Part shown: one piece after another, positions 43,152 through 51,869 of the stretch | How the letters are laid out: each line of letters opens with the position of its first letter | Position numbering within the stretch: position 1 is the stretch's first letter | Notes under the pieces: generated by a model | The model's database searches: none | Seen by the model: the letters and a program-made list of their open reading frames with translations, nothing else | What the model was told of the DNA's origin: nothing | Made by a program: the position numbers and the translations under genes | NCBI GenBank assembly: GCA_963793275.1 | Contig: CAWBZL010000004.1 | Location: 310,001 to 374,000 of the forward strand | Length of the DNA: 64,000 bases | Direction of reading: 5' to 3' | Origin: Marinirhabdus sp963793275 | GTDB lineage: Bacteria; Bacteroidota; Bacteroidia; Flavobacteriales; Flavobacteriaceae

Positions 43152-46001
43152 ATGAAAAACTTCTATACTACTTTGGTATGCGTTTGTTTTTTGGGATCTT
43201 CTCTTATTGCGCAGGAAGCTATTGTGAAGGGTAGGGTTATAGATGCAGATGCTGCCGACCCTGTTTCTAATGTTGAAATACGAATTGCCTCCACCATTTT
43301 TTCAGCACAAACCGATGCGCTCGGACTATTCAATATTGCCGATGTATCGCTACCACAAGGTGAGCAAATATTGCTGGTAAGCAAAGATGGATATGTTACA
43401 AAAAAGATTCGCATTACCATTAAAAAAGGCGAGGATATTAACCTGGATCCCATACTTTTCTCCCTGGACCTCACCGAAATAGAAGCTCAAATAGGTGTCA
43501 TAAGTCTTAGCGATACCGAATTAAATCAGGATGATGGAACTGCATTTAATATTTCAGGATTACTGCAGGCTTCACGGGACGTTTTCTTAAACGCAGCAGC
43601 TTTCGATTTTAGCGCCACATTTTTTAGACCCCGCGGACTAGATAACGCCAACGGAAAAGTTCTGATTAATGGTATTGAAATGAACAAACAATTTAACGGG
43701 CGTCCCCAATGGGGTAATTGGGGCGGCTTAAACGATGTCCAACGCGAACGTGAATTTGCTATGGGAAGTTCGGCCAGTGAATATACGTTTGGAGCTATAG
43801 CAGGGACTACCAACATTATAATGAGAGCCTCGCAATATCGTAAAGGGGGTCGAGTTTCTTATGCTTCGGCTAATCGCAGTTATCGGGGGCGGGTTATGGC
43901 TTCTTACAACAGTGGATTGCTGCTAAGTGGTTGGGCGTATTCGGTGTTGGTTTCCAGACGTTATGGAGAGGAAGGCTATCAAAAAGGGACAGTATACGAT
44001 GCCAATTCTTTTTTTGCTTCCGTAGAGAAAAAACTGACTGCAAATCATAGCATAAATTTTTCCGCTTTTTACACACCAAACCGAAGAGGACGTTCCACCG
44101 CAGTCACACAGGAAGTACGTGATTTAAAAGGAATACAATACAATCCGAACTGGGGCTTTCAGCAAGGAGAAATCAGGAACAGCCGTATTCGAGAAGTAGA
44201 GGAACCGGTTGTTTTGCTCAATCATTATTGGGATGTAAGCGATAAAACTACCGTGAATACCAATGTTGGCTATCAATTTGGTACAATAGGGAGCACGCGT
44301 ATAGACAATGGCGGTACGCGACTTGTTACTGTAAATGGGCAGGAAGCTTATTTGGGTGGTGCCCGAAATCCCTTCGGAAATTACTACCAACGCCTTCCAA
44401 GCTTTTTTCTTCAGGCTTCAACTCCCTCGCCATTTAACTTCCAGCAAGCATATCTGGCAGAACAGGAGTTTTTGAATAACGGTCAATTAGACTGGGCAGC
44501 TTTATACGAAGCCAATACGAACGCAACCAACGTATCTAACGGTGGAAATTCAGTTTATGTGGTTCAGGAGGACCGGGTAGACGACACGCAGATTACGGTA
44601 AATACTATCGTAAATGCTACTATTTCAGACCAGATTTCATTAAGCGGAAACCTGAATTACCGAACCTTACAAAGTGAAAATTTTGCATCTGTAAAAGACC
44701 TTTTAGGCGGTACAGGCTATCTGGATGTAGACTTTTTTGCGGAAGACGATGTCACCACTAGTGTAGGAGATATTGCGCAAAGCGACCTTCGCAATCGCAA
44801 CCGTATAGTAGTGGAAGGTGACCGGTATAAGTATAATTATACGCTCGATGCCACGGTACTTTCAGGGTTTGTGCAAGGGGCCTTTAAATACCGAACCATA
44901 GATTTTTACGCTGCTGTAACTGCGGAGCAAACGCAATACCAGCGTACGGGATTGTTCGAAAATGGCAATTACCCGGGCAATCGTTCTTTCGGGGAAAGTG
45001 AAACAGTGCCTTTTACAGATTATGGAGTAAAAGGAGGAGCAACGTATAAAATCACAGGGCGTCACCTGGTAGATTTTAATGGCGCATATGTAACCAAAGC
45101 ACCTACGCTTAGGAATACCTTCAGTAACGCCAGACAAAATAACGATCTGGTGATTGGGGTAGCATCTGCGCAAATACAGAGTGCAGATGTAAGCTATATT
45201 TTCCGATCACCAATGGTAAAAGCCAGGCTTACTGGTTTTTATATAAATTCGAAAAATCAAACCGATATTGGTTTTTATTTTGCTGAAAATCTCACCGGAT
45301 TAGGCATAGAAGAAAGTGCCTTTGTGCAGGAAATTGTAACAGGAATTGAAACGCAGAACATAGGTGGTGAAGTGGGTATTGAAGCACAACTTACCCCAAC
45401 CTTTAAGTTGAAAGGAGCTGCATCTGTGGGGCAATACATATTTAATAACAATCCGAAATTATATCTTACAAGTGACGATTTTGAAGGCCCGTTAACCTTT
45501 GGAGATGGTACTGCAAAGCTGAAAAACTATCACGTAGCCAGCGGACCGGAACGTGCCTACCAGATAGGATTTGAGTATCGGGATCCGGAATTTTGGTGGG
45601 TAGGGGTTACAACCAATTATTTTTCCAACGCTTATATAGATGTAAATAATCTGGCGAGGACCGCAAATTTTAGTCAGGATTTCGATGGATTACCCTTCAG
45701 CAGTTATAATGAAGGCGAAGCCAGAGCTTTGTTGACCCAACAAGAATTTGACGATTATTTTCTCGTGAATATTGTAGGCGGAAAATCATGGCGTATAAAG
45801 AAATATTACGTCGGGTTTTTTGCAACGGTGAATAATGTTTTAAATCAGGAATACACTACGGGCGGTTTTGAGCAAGGCAGATTAACCAATTTTAAAGATG
45901 TAAAAGAAGACGTTTCCCGCACTAATGGAAGACTCTTTGGGCCGCGCTACTTCTTCGGAAATGGAACCACCTACTATGCCAATGTCTATATCAGATTTTA
46001 A
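43152..46001 (+). CDS. TonB-dependent receptor, second copy
   Basis: 949 residues from ATG 43152 (43143 would add three). Signal peptide FYTTLVCVCFLGSSLIAQ, carboxypeptidase-like regulatory domain at about 20-110 (AIVKGRVIDADAADPVSNVE), and plug with FFRPRGLDNANGKVLINGIE and STIFSAQTDALG. A long beta barrel ends in YANVYIRF. The plug lacks a standard TonB box that I can pick out. The DUF5689 gene follows 20 bases after it. Together with the divergent nuclease, the substrate may be nucleotides or phosphate compounds, by inference from neighbours. A TAACTTTG -7-like box lies at 43102-43109. Confidence 0.93.
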   Translation: MKNFYTTLVCVCFLGSSLIAQEAIVKGRVIDADAADPVSNVEIRIASTIFSAQTDALGLFNIADVSLPQGEQILLVSKDGYVTKKIRITIKKGEDINLDPILFSLDLTEIEAQIGVISLSDTELNQDDGTAFNISGLLQASRDVFLNAAAFDFSATFFRPRGLDNANGKVLINGIEMNKQFNGRPQWGNWGGLNDVQREREFAMGSSASEYTFGAIAGTTNIIMRASQYRKGGRVSYASANRSYRGRVMASYNSGLLLSGWAYSVLVSRRYGEEGYQKGTVYDANSFFASVEKKLTANHSINFSAFYTPNRRGRSTAVTQEVRDLKGIQYNPNWGFQQGEIRNSRIREVEEPVVLLNHYWDVSDKTTVNTNVGYQFGTIGSTRIDNGGTRLVTVNGQEAYLGGARNPFGNYYQRLPSFFLQASTPSPFNFQQAYLAEQEFLNNGQLDWAALYEANTNATNVSNGGNSVYVVQEDRVDDTQITVNTIVNATISDQISLSGNLNYRTLQSENFASVKDLLGGTGYLDVDFFAEDDVTTSVGDIAQSDLRNRNRIVVEGDRYKYNYTLDATVLSGFVQGAFKYRTIDFYAAVTAEQTQYQRTGLFENGNYPGNRSFGESETVPFTDYGVKGGATYKITGRHLVDFNGAYVTKAPTLRNTFSNARQNNDLVIGVASAQIQSADVSYIFRSPMVKARLTGFYINSKNQTDIGFYFAENLTGLGIEESAFVQEIVTGIETQNIGGEVGIEAQLTPTFKLKGAASVGQYIFNNNPKLYLTSDDFEGPLTFGDGTAKLKNYHVASGPERAYQIGFEYRDPEFWWVGVTTNYFSNAYIDVNNLARTANFSQDFDGLPFSSYNEGEARALLTQQEFDDYFLVNIVGGKSWRIKKYYVGFFATVNNVLNQEYTTGGFEQGRLTNFKDVKEDVSRTNGRLFGPRYFFGNGTTYYANVYIRF

Positions 46002-46021
46002 TTCAACCTAAAAACACGAAG

Positions 46022-48205
46022 ATGAAAACTATAAAATTCAGTAATATTCTAATGTTGTTTCTTATCACAATACACTTATCTTCCTGTGTGCAAGACGACG
46101 CATACGAGCTTCCGGACAACACTGTTTTTGACCCGGAATTACAAGGAGATCTAGTCTCAATGACCAGTGTAAAATCTGCTCTGGAAGCTGCCCAGATTGC
46201 CGGGGAAACAACAGTTACCTTCCAGGACACCAACACTTTTATAAGCGGATTTGTAATTTCTACAGACGAAGGTGGTAATTTTTTTGAAGAATTAATTTTA
46301 CAGGACAAAACTGAAAATCCAACAGCAGGAATTAAGGTGTTAATAGACGTAAACCCATTGTTCACCAAATATGAAATGGGACGTAAAATTTTTGTAAAAC
46401 TCGACGGACTTTCAGTAGGTATTAATAGCGGGGTTGTTACATTAGGTATTATGAATGGTGATGAAATTGATAAAATTTCGGCGCCTTCAGAAGATAAGTT
46501 TTTGTTTCGTTCTGCCGAAACTACGACGCTTATTCCAACTAATAAAACGTTAAGTGAATTTTCTGAAAGGGATATAAACACACTAATTAAGTTACCCAAC
46601 GCCCAATTTACCGAAAGCCAGGTAGGCCTCACTTTTGCCAACGAACCAGGCGACGCGTTTGACGGTGATAGACTGGTAGAAAGTTGTAGCGAAGATGGAG
46701 GTTCTATCTTGTTTCAAACCAGTACATTTTCCGATTTTAAAAGCATTACCATCCCGGATGGCTCAGGAACACTTACGGCTATTTTAAGCAGGAATTTTTT
46801 TGGTGATGAGAATGTTCTGGTCATTAGAGACCCCAGCGATATCAATTTTGATTCTGCAGATCGTTGTAAACCAAAACCACTAGATCCCGGTATAGAACCC
46901 AACACAACTTTTGCCGCCGTACGATCCAGGTTTGAGCAGGCTGGTAATACCTACGCCGCTTTTGGTGTGGATGAAGACCCATTAATTATTGCGGGCTATG
47001 TTGTTTCCAATGATGAAAAAGGTAATTTTTTTGATGAACTTTTTATCCAGAATACACCAGAGACTGAAGATTTAGGAACTAACAATCCGCGCCTTGGATT
47101 ACGTATTATTATTGATAAAAATGACATTCATCAAACATTTGAAGTTGGACGAAAAATATACGTACTTTTAAACGGTCTTGCGGTAGATGAAGACACAGGT
47201 ATTTTAACGTTAGGAATTCAAAATGAAAACACCATTGTTAAAATTCCCAATGGGATTTTAAGCGATTATGTTGTGGGAGGGGAAGAAATAGTTACCATTA
47301 CGCCGCTTACAAAAAAGGTGAACGAATTAAACGCAGACGATTTAAATACATTGGTTACTTTAAAAAATATGCAGTTTATAGCGTCACAAATTGGTCTCAC
47401 CTACGCAGGAGAACCCGCAGATAATTTTGACGGGGAACGTACTTTACAAAGTTGTGACGATACGGGAGCTATTCGTCTTTTTACCAGCACTTTTGCCGAT
47501 TTTAAATCGCAATTACTTGCAGACGGTACAGGAGCCATCACGGCGTTATATACAAGAAATTTCAGTAATGACGAGTCGGTACTTTCGGTGAGAGATCTTG
47601 AGGACATTATCTTTCCTGGCCCAAGATGCGATCCACCTTCGATAGATTGTGGGCTGGCAGATGTTACAGGTTCCATTGTATTGTTTGAAGATTTTTTCGA
47701 AACTCAAATAGTAAATTCACCTATTTCAGGAAACGGCTGGACCAATTATGTTGAAGCAGGCACCGAAAGCTGGGAAGCGTGGTTTGATGATGGCCAGAAT
47801 ATGTCTTTAGGTATTTCGGCACGGATGGGATCTTTTAATTCTGGGGATATAAGTTCTATTGGTTGGCTCATCACACCCCAAATTGATTTCGATACTCAAA
47901 CAGGCGAAACCTTAAAATTTAAAACCTCCAACAGTTTTGATGATGGTAGCGAGTTAAGGGTCCTTTTTGCAGGAGATTGGGATGGAAATGAAGCAACTAT
48001 TACAATGGCAACATGGATAGCATTAGGTTCTGTAGTGGTTGTAAATGACAATGACGGTTTTCCGGAATGGATTCCTTCAGGCAACGTAAGTTTGTCCTGT
48101 GTGGAAGGAACTGGCCATATTGCCTGGAAATACATTGGAAGTGGTAACGGAGATTTTGATGGTACCTATGAGTTGGACGAAATTGAAATACGGTCTAATG
48201 AGTAA
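46022..48205 (+). CDS. DUF5689-containing lipoprotein, two repeats plus jelly-roll domain
   Basis: 727 residues. Lipoprotein signal (ILMLFLITIHLSSCVQ, lipobox SSC). Two similar domains of about 250 residues are seen (first: TFISGFVISTDEGGNFFEEL; second: PLIIAGYVVSNDEKGNFFDE), each ending with a ...RDPSDI/RDLEDI block. These match DUF5689. From about residue 545 a carbohydrate-binding or choice-of-anchor J-like jelly roll begins (LFEDFFETQIVNSPISGNGW). It sits 20 bases after the TonB receptor, so it is likely its surface lipoprotein partner. The role is by analogy to SusD-like partners only. Confidence 0.88.
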   Translation: MKTIKFSNILMLFLITIHLSSCVQDDAYELPDNTVFDPELQGDLVSMTSVKSALEAAQIAGETTVTFQDTNTFISGFVISTDEGGNFFEELILQDKTENPTAGIKVLIDVNPLFTKYEMGRKIFVKLDGLSVGINSGVVTLGIMNGDEIDKISAPSEDKFLFRSAETTTLIPTNKTLSEFSERDINTLIKLPNAQFTESQVGLTFANEPGDAFDGDRLVESCSEDGGSILFQTSTFSDFKSITIPDGSGTLTAILSRNFFGDENVLVIRDPSDINFDSADRCKPKPLDPGIEPNTTFAAVRSRFEQAGNTYAAFGVDEDPLIIAGYVVSNDEKGNFFDELFIQNTPETEDLGTNNPRLGLRIIIDKNDIHQTFEVGRKIYVLLNGLAVDEDTGILTLGIQNENTIVKIPNGILSDYVVGGEEIVTITPLTKKVNELNADDLNTLVTLKNMQFIASQIGLTYAGEPADNFDGERTLQSCDDTGAIRLFTSTFADFKSQLLADGTGAITALYTRNFSNDESVLSVRDLEDIIFPGPRCDPPSIDCGLADVTGSIVLFEDFFETQIVNSPISGNGWTNYVEAGTESWEAWFDDGQNMSLGISARMGSFNSGDISSIGWLITPQIDFDTQTGETLKFKTSNSFDDGSELRVLFAGDWDGNEATITMATWIALGSVVVVNDNDGFPEWIPSGNVSLSCVEGTGHIAWKYIGSGNGDFDGTYELDEIEIRSNE

Positions 48206-48259
48206 CTCCTTTTGAAATATAAGGAGCACTTGCGTAACACCTATACCGCTATAAAATGG

Positions 48260-48287
48260 AAAAGCCATCACAGGTGTGATGACTTTT
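48260..48287. terminator. Bidirectional terminator between convergent genes
   Basis: AAAAG-C-CATCAC pairs with GTGATG-A-CTTTT around AGGT with one mismatch. It lies between the DUF5689 gene and the minus-strand transporter gene. The A- and T-rich edges suit both strands. Confidence 0.7.
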
Positions 48288-48401
48288 CGCCCCAAATTTG
48301 ATCGACACCCTAGGGTATCAACCTACTTATGTGAAACAAAGCTATAAAAAAAAGACGTGAAAATTTGTAAGAAAGTTCTGATTTACGAAAAATACGTGTT
48401 T

Positions 48402-49718
48402 CTACGTAGTCTGTACTTGTTTCATTTTCTGCTTTTTGTACCCAAAAAACAGGATAAAGGCGTAACAACCAATGAGTAGGGTAAGCGCACTCTTAAAGCC
48501 TGCCAGATCTGTAAACAGTCCATATAGCGGTGGAATAATAGCACCGCCTACAATGGCCATACAAAGTAGCCCGGAAGCCTGTGGTTTTAAATCTCCCAAT
48601 CCTTCAATGGTAAGGGTAAAGATGGTTGGAAACATAATAGAATTAAATAAACCAACCGCTAAAATAGACCCCATGGCAACCAAACCTGTTGTACTCATAG
48701 AAATTAATAGCAACGCAATAGCTACAAAAGCAAATATGGCAAGTACAAAGCCAGGTTTCATAATACGGGTTAGCACAGCGCCAACAAATCTACCAACCAT
48801 AGCACCACTCCAGTATAAAAAAACAAAAGCACCAACGACAGCTTTGGCATCTATGGATGTAAGGTCTTTTCCCAGAACATTCGCAGCAAAACTGTTCATC
48901 GTTTCATTTTCAATAATTACGGACGCCAGGTTCATATCCATAAAGTAGTTTACCAGATAACTTCCAATAGCCACTTCGGCACCTACGTACACAAAAATAC
49001 CTACGACACCAAGTAGTACTGTTGGGTTGCTCAATAGTTTTCCGTAGCCGCCTTTTGGGCTTTTTTGCAATACCTTCGGCAATTTGATGAACACAAATAG
49101 CAACGCTAAAAATGCAATACATCCTGCCAGCACCAGAAAAGGGGTTTGCACCGCAGTAGCTTCTGCGATGTAATATGTTTGTTGTTCGGTTTCAGATAAT
49201 GCAGCAATTCCTTCCGAAGACATAATGGTATCGCTCAATAGAAATGAAGCTCCCACTAAAGGGGCGATCGCGGTTCCCAAAGAATTAAAAGCTTGTGAAA
49301 GGTTTAACCTGCTGGATGCACCATCCTCACTTCCTAACACTGCAACATAAGGATTTGCCGCAACCTGAAGCACTGTGATTCCTGCTGCTAATGCAAAATA
49401 ACCTATCAAAAATACTCCAAATATACGTTCCGAAGCAGCAGGGTAAAACAGCAAACAACCAAATGCCATAATTGCCAGGCCCATCACCACCCCTTTTTGA
49501 TAGCCAATGCGCGATAATAACCAACCTGCGGGCACAGAAAAAAAGAAAAATGCCCCAAAAAAAGCAAATTGAACTAAGCCAGCTTCAAAATAAGATAGTT
49601 CAAAAACATCTCTTAATCTTGGGATAAGGCTATCTACTAGCACCGTGATAAAACCCCATAAAAAGAATAAAAGGGTTACGATGATAAATGCTGAAGTATA
49701 ATTTTTTTTGGTCGTCAT
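48402..49718 (-). CDS. Sugar MFS transporter (FucP family)
   Basis: 438 residues, 12 hydrophobic spans. It starts FIIVTLLFFLWGFITVLVDSL, with LFFLWGF being the FucP hallmark, followed by GLVQFAFFGAFFFFSVPAGW and YVAVLGSEDGASSRLNLSQA, also typical of the family. A proton symporter in the inner membrane that brings in fucose, glucose or GlcNAc. As the last gene of an apparent N-glycan locus, GlcNAc or mannose are attractive substrates. It starts ten bases from the amidase gene's stop, so it is co-transcribed. Confidence 0.93.
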   Translation of the reverse strand: MTTKKNYTSAFIIVTLLFFLWGFITVLVDSLIPRLRDVFELSYFEAGLVQFAFFGAFFFFSVPAGWLLSRIGYQKGVVMGLAIMAFGCLLFYPAASERIFGVFLIGYFALAAGITVLQVAANPYVAVLGSEDGASSRLNLSQAFNSLGTAIAPLVGASFLLSDTIMSSEGIAALSETEQQTYYIAEATAVQTPFLVLAGCIAFLALLFVFIKLPKVLQKSPKGGYGKLLSNPTVLLGVVGIFVYVGAEVAIGSYLVNYFMDMNLASVIIENETMNSFAANVLGKDLTSIDAKAVVGAFVFLYWSGAMVGRFVGAVLTRIMKPGFVLAIFAFVAIALLLISMSTTGLVAMGSILAVGLFNSIMFPTIFTLTIEGLGDLKPQASGLLCMAIVGGAIIPPLYGLFTDLAGFKSALTLLIGCYAFILFFGYKKQKMKQVQTT

Positions 49719-49727
49719 TTGGTTCGC

Positions 49728-50744
49728 TTAGGAGGGTTTATGATAAAAATCTACAAGAATATTTTCATTCAGGTTGTTTTCATATTTCATCATCGTGAAA
49801 CCTTCGTGAATACAATACGCTCCGGTTTCTCCCGCTTTGTTCATAGCAACATACGCAATCTGAAAATCTTTATATTTCTCATTTTTGGCAACTATTCGTC
49901 TAATAGCTTCTTCGCAGGCAGCTTGCGGAGACATGCCGTTTCGCATAAGCTCTACAATTAAAAAACTGCCAACGGTTTTTACTACCTCTTCGCCCATTCC
50001 TGTGGCTACAGCACCGCCTACTTCATTATCCAAAAATAAGCCGCTACCAATGATCGGGCTGTCACCAACGCGGCCTTTCATTTTATAGGAGAGTCCGCTT
50101 GTAGTGCACACACCTGCAATATCTCCCTTTTTATCCATTGTAAGCATCCCAATGGTATCGTGATTTTCAATATTAATGAGGGGTTTATATTCCGGACTTT
50201 TAAGCCATTCCTGCCAGGCTTTTCTAGATTCCTCGGTAAGAAGGTTTTCGGTTTTAAAACCCTTTCGGGTTGCAAATTCTTCGGCACCTTCGCCCACTAA
50301 AATTACGTGGGGTGTGTCTTCCATTACTTTCCTGGCCAACGCTGCTACGTGACTTGTATTAGAAACTGCCATCACTGCGCCACAGTCGCCATTAGTCGCC
50401 ATAACACAGGCATCCAGAGTTACATTTCCTTCCCGGTCCGGAGCACCACCTTTTCCTACAGTAGTATTTTTAAGATTTTGTTCTTCTACCGACACACCTT
50501 CAATAGCTGCATCCAGAGCAGGTTTTCCAGCTTCTAAAGCCTCGCCGGCAGTTTGGTTTGCCTGAGTAAATTGCCAGGTGCATATGGCGATAGGGAGCAT
50601 AGGTTTTTTGGTATTCATTGGTTTTTGTTCTTCGGAAGGTTTTTCTGCTTTTGTATTGTCATTTGCGCACGCCATAGCGCTCATAGCAAACGTTGCTCCC
50701 ACCGCTCCTGCTGCGGTATTTCTAATAAATTTTCTTCTTTTCAA
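49728..50744 (-). CDS. N(4)-(beta-N-acetylglucosaminyl)-L-asparaginase, Tat-exported
   Basis: 338 residues from the TTG at 50744, directly before a twin-arginine signal (KRRKFIRNTAAGAVGATFAM). An ATG at 50855 adds 37 unusual residues and would bury the signal, so it is less likely. The enzyme is an N-terminal nucleophile hydrolase that cleaves GlcNAc from asparagine. The activation site is HDTIGM, with Thr as nucleophile. Later RVGDSPIIGSGLFLDNEVGG and ATGMGEE form the substrate site. A Cys near the signal end (AMACAND) could be lipidated. It belongs with the GH92 mannosidase for the last step of N-glycan removal. Confidence 0.9.
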   Translation of the reverse strand: MKRRKFIRNTAAGAVGATFAMSAMACANDNTKAEKPSEEQKPMNTKKPMLPIAICTWQFTQANQTAGEALEAGKPALDAAIEGVSVEEQNLKNTTVGKGGAPDREGNVTLDACVMATNGDCGAVMAVSNTSHVAALARKVMEDTPHVILVGEGAEEFATRKGFKTENLLTEESRKAWQEWLKSPEYKPLINIENHDTIGMLTMDKKGDIAGVCTTSGLSYKMKGRVGDSPIIGSGLFLDNEVGGAVATGMGEEVVKTVGSFLIVELMRNGMSPQAACEEAIRRIVAKNEKYKDFQIAYVAMNKAGETGAYCIHEGFTMMKYENNLNENILVDFYHKPS

Positions 50745-50914
50745 ACTATATTTTTTTTCTGGATGGGCATTAAATTCATTTAAATAGTATAAGATAACCT
50801 GTAATTTAAAACTATTATTAAAAGTACAATTCAGAAAAACCTTTTTGCTTAGCATTTTAAAAAACCAACCTTTTCTTACACTTGGTTTAATCTTTTATAG
50901 CGGTATGTGTTTTC

Positions 50915-51766
50915 CTATTTTACACTCATTATATTGCTTAATACTTCTGTTAATTCTTCTTTCCAAAACATATTATCGTGCCAGCCTTTATATTCTTTTA
51001 TTTCGAGAAATGAGTTCAATTCAAGATATTTTGATTCTAGAAATGCTGCATCTTCTTTGATATAGGATGCCTCATCACTTCCGTATCTCAGATACAAATT
51101 AGGATATATGCTATTTGAATTCCATTTGTATGTTTGAATGTTTGCGCCAACAGTTGAAAAACAAATATATGTTCCAATTATATTGGGGTTCTGATTTAGT
51201 AAACTTAATCCAAAACTAGCTCCATTAGAGATTCCATAAAAATATCTATCGTTTTTCGTGTTGTTTTGTTGGTATTTTTCTTCAATGTTCGGAATTAATT
51301 CTTCCGTAAAATATTTCGTGTGATTCTCAAATCTTTTTTCTAAAGTAGTGTCCGTACTTTCTTCTGTAAAACTTTTGTAAACATATTCATAATATCTATT
51401 GGTTAAAATATACTTGTTTCCATCACTAAAAACCGTACCTAAACTATCTATAATGTTATTATTTGAAAAACTAGCTACAAAAATTAATGGTGTAATAATT
51501 TTGTTGTCTATTAAAGAATCAAAAAGTTTTTTGGTATCGGTAACATTAGTATTTCCATCAGTGGCATACATAATTGGATACTTTTTTTCTTGACTAAATC
51601 CTTTTGGCAGGTACAAGTTATGTTTTCTGTATTCAGATAAATTTTCACTGTAAATTGAGTCCGTCAAAAATTTTGATTTTTTAAGCTCCGATGTTTTTTC
51701 GAATTCACAAGAACTAACTAAAACACCTGCTAAACCGACTAAGAAAATTTTGATAAGTAATTTCAT
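50915..51766 (-). CDS. Putative esterase-like lipoprotein
   Basis: 283 residues with a lipoprotein signal (IKIFLVGLAGVLVSSCEF). The alpha/beta-hydrolase putative-esterase fold is indicated by YPIMYATDGNTNVTDTKKLF, the nucleophile elbow FYGISNGASFG (Ser in GxSNG), and a C-terminal His in KGWHDNMFW. The substrate is unknown; feruloyl and acetyl esterases and siderophore esterases share the fold. It lies between the amidase and GH92 genes on the same strand. It could remove acyl groups from host glycans, or simply be a neighbour. It has notably A/T-rich codon use compared with its neighbours. Confidence 0.82.
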   Translation of the reverse strand: MKLLIKIFLVGLAGVLVSSCEFEKTSELKKSKFLTDSIYSENLSEYRKHNLYLPKGFSQEKKYPIMYATDGNTNVTDTKKLFDSLIDNKIITPLIFVASFSNNNIIDSLGTVFSDGNKYILTNRYYEYVYKSFTEESTDTTLEKRFENHTKYFTEELIPNIEEKYQQNNTKNDRYFYGISNGASFGLSLLNQNPNIIGTYICFSTVGANIQTYKWNSNSIYPNLYLRYGSDEASYIKEDAAFLESKYLELNSFLEIKEYKGWHDNMFWKEELTEVLSNIMSVK

Positions 51767-51869
51767 TAGATTTTTCTTCTCATATTTTTCAAATTATACT
51801 TATAATCCTCATAATTAAATGATGCTAAGTGATTTATAATAAAAGTCGCGAAACTTTTGATATAAGATT

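Noticed and set aside
38720..48205. Standard SusC/SusD polysaccharide utilisation locus
   Set aside because: Two TonB receptors are present but neither has an adjacent SusD-like gene or glycoside hydrolase; DUF5689 is not SusD.
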